Positions 62,196 through 64,000 of a stretch of DNA of 64,000 nt are shown here, piece by piece. Each line of letters opens with the position of its first letter. Positions within the stretch are counted from its first letter, which is position 1. The DNA comes from Tenodera sinensis. Lineage: Eukaryota > Arthropoda > Insecta > Mantodea > Mantidae. The stretch covers positions 162,630,899 through 162,694,898 of the forward strand of contig CM060962.1 in NCBI GenBank assembly GCA_030765045.1, in the 5' to 3' direction. The notes under the pieces were generated by a model. The model saw only the letters and a program-made list of their open reading frames with translations, made no database searches and had not been told where the DNA came from. Both the position numbers and the translations under genes were made by a program.

Positions 62196-63675
62196 AAATG
62201 TAGCAATTCTGTGATGTAGAGAGATAGCAAGCAGATAATATGGTAGACACACAAGCAGTTCTGGTTACTCAAGAGCTGAGGTGTCACATTCAGTTTGAGG
62301 GACACAAACCTCTCATGGCAAGTATAATGTTAGCGGCTTCTGCAAACAAGAGGCTCAAGCCAATAGCGGAGAATTTATAGTTCTGTGTTTGCTATTAACT
62401 GCAGTTTGATGAATGCACTGTCAATATCTTTCTGACTAACATAAGAGTTTAAATGAGGTTTTATGGTAATCTATTTTGTTTAACATTTTTAGGAATCTCA
62501 ACTATTCAGACCAAGCAGACCAAAATATATCACTACGTAAAATAAGAATAAAACACAGTTATTATATGGGCATATTTAGCACTCGCAGAACTTCACTTAG
62601 TGAAGTATAAATATATAATAAGCTATACCATGTGGTCCAGTCCAGCCGACCCTCGGGTAAGTAGATAACCCTTCGTGCGTTAAAAGAGTTGCAGAAATCA
62701 CAGGAGAAAATCCAGCTAATGGCGTGCGTGAACTTTGTTCTACTTGTAACAGAACCGAGGGGTAGAGGAAATGCTCAGGCTTCAACTGTCGTGTGCAGCG
62801 CCTGATAATACAGAGAAAAAGTCTTAGAATATTTTCCAATTCACTGCCGTAATAAAATACAACAATAACATTAATAAGAAGCAAAGAAATGCCAATCAAT
62901 CATTACACGCCCTCAAGTTTGCATGGCTTTTGTTACGGCAGTTTACAATCTATAATTCGTAATGTTAGGCAATAAGCAGCATGTATAGGAATGAGTTTAT
63001 TCCACGGAAAATAAAGATGCTGTAAGTGAATTGGAAAATATTCTAAGACTTTTTCTCTGTATTATCAGGCGCTGCACACGACAGTTGAAGCCTGAGCATT
63101 TCCTCTACCCCTCGGTTCTGTTACAAGTAGAACAAAGTTCACGCACGCCATTAGCTGGATTTTCTCCTGTGATTTCTGCAACTCTTTTAACGCACGAAGG
63201 GTTATCTACTTACCCGAGGGTCGGCTGGACTAGACCACATGGTATAGCTTATTATATATTTATACTTCACTAAGTGAAGTTCTGCGAGTGCTAAATATGC
63301 CCATATAATAACTGTGTTTTATTCTAATTTTACGTAGTGATATATTTTGGTCTGCTTGGTCTGAATAGTTGAGATTCCTAAAAATGTTAAACAAAATAGA
63401 TTACCATAAAACCTCATTTAAACTCTTATGTTAGTCAGAAAGATATTGACAGTGCATTCATCAAACTGCAGTTAATAGCAAACACAGAACTATAAATTCT
63501 CCGCTATTGGCTTGAGCCTCTTGTTTGCAGAAGCCGCTAACATTATACTTGCCATGAGAGGTTTGTGTCCCTCAAACTGAATGTGACACCTCAGCTCTTG
63601 AGTAACCAGAACTGCTTGTGTGTCTACCATATTATCTGTTTGCTATCCTCTCTACGTCACACAATTGCTACATTT
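62196..63675. repeat. Inverted repeat with 650-bp arms and 180-bp loop
   Basis: Left arm 62196-62845 and right arm 63025-63675 are near-perfect reverse complements. Mirrored frames (62597-62899 minus and 63031-63273 plus) give the same peptide apart from one G/R change, so identity is about 98% or more. The inner 220 bases of each arm plus the loop belong to repeat family F (shared with 46.3 and 48.1-48.4 kb). The outer 430 bases of each arm lie beyond the F terminus. The palindrome therefore extends past the F end. No target duplication was found, and the left edge abuts the TTA array. Confidence 0.85.
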
Positions 63676-64000
63676 TCCGAGCGACAACAACGCTGTTGCA
63701 TGATCAATAGTTTAATTGGTACGTATAAGTAAACTAGTTCAACATCTTTTATCGTCACCATGTTTAATTTATCCCATCGTGTCGACAACAGTACTAGTAT
63801 AAAATTTGAAGGCAGTGAAAACAAAGGAAGAAAATAGTCTATACAAACTATGGAATTACAAAAGCATGAAGCCAGTTCCTTTTATATTTCATTCCGCAAC
63901 ATCCTCCCCGCCCTGATAAATCTCAACGGAGATGATCAGTTGTACAGGACATTTCTTAAAATACTGCATTCCCGGGTTTCCACACCAACATGTTGGCGGC
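63676..64000. other. No recognised feature
   Basis: Window end; AT-rich, no frame or repeat head recognised. Confidence 0.4.

Noticed and set aside
62597..63273. A conserved gene duplicated in inverted orientation (peptide with RRCTRQLKPEHFLYPS)
   Set aside because: The identical peptides follow from the near-identical DNA palindrome, so the match is not independent evidence of selection; the sequence belongs to repeat F.

Overview
This is AT-rich, repeat-dominated nuclear DNA of an animal, most probably an insect. The evidence is tRNA-headed SINEs, several non-LTR retrotransposon relics, hAT-like and IS630/Tc1-like transposase relics, kilobase-scale (TTA)n arrays, intron-style splice sites, and one exon of an opsin-like receptor. 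A cockroach- or termite-like (polyneopteran) genome would fit this repeat load, but that is an inference and the species cannot be read from the window. No operons, CRISPR arrays or complete host genes were seen. The only convincing piece of a host gene is the single opsin-like exon at about 8.15 kb. Nearly everything else recognisable is mobile DNA, mostly decayed.

Layout. 0-11 kb: SINE relics, a TTAA-flanked 540-bp inverted-repeat MITE (2829-3368), a (TTA)n array, the opsin-like exon (8151-8296) and a 1-kb compound TTC/TTA/GTA microsatellite. 11.06-24.45 kb: a 13.4-kb inverted repeat with arms of about 6.7 kb, a 36-bp spacer, 380-bp terminal modules that are themselves inverted repeats, and a 9-bp direct repeat (TGTCGCAAG) hugging both outer ends. 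It looks like one giant foldback-type transposon. Its core holds a tandem array of about 360-bp and 200-bp units that differ between the arms. 24.7-29.1 kb: a BED-finger hAT relic and an antisense LINE ORF1 relic running into a poly(A) tail. 36.1-40.8 kb: a nearly complete two-ORF non-LTR retrotransposon. Its ORF1 stop and ORF2 start overlap as TAATG, the endonuclease and reverse transcriptase motifs are intact, and one stop plus one frameshift break the ORF2 tail. 45.7-50 kb: a small hAT scrap, a pair of inverted copies of an uncharacterised repeat enclosing a hexanucleotide array with stepwise-changing units, and a LINE 3' end. 51.8-59 kb: a dispersed repeat family shared with the giant foldback, an unidentified cysteine-containing gene relic split by an antisense LINE (RNase H end), and an antisense IS630/Tc1-like transposase relic. 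60.6-64 kb: a hAT transposase relic running into a (TTA)n array, then a 650-bp-arm inverted repeat.

How it fits together. The genes do not form a pathway. The window records successive insertions: a LINE inside an older element gene, arrays grown inside or beside relics, and three foldback structures of very different size. The 13.4-kb palindrome with its own terminal duplication is the item most likely to be undescribed.
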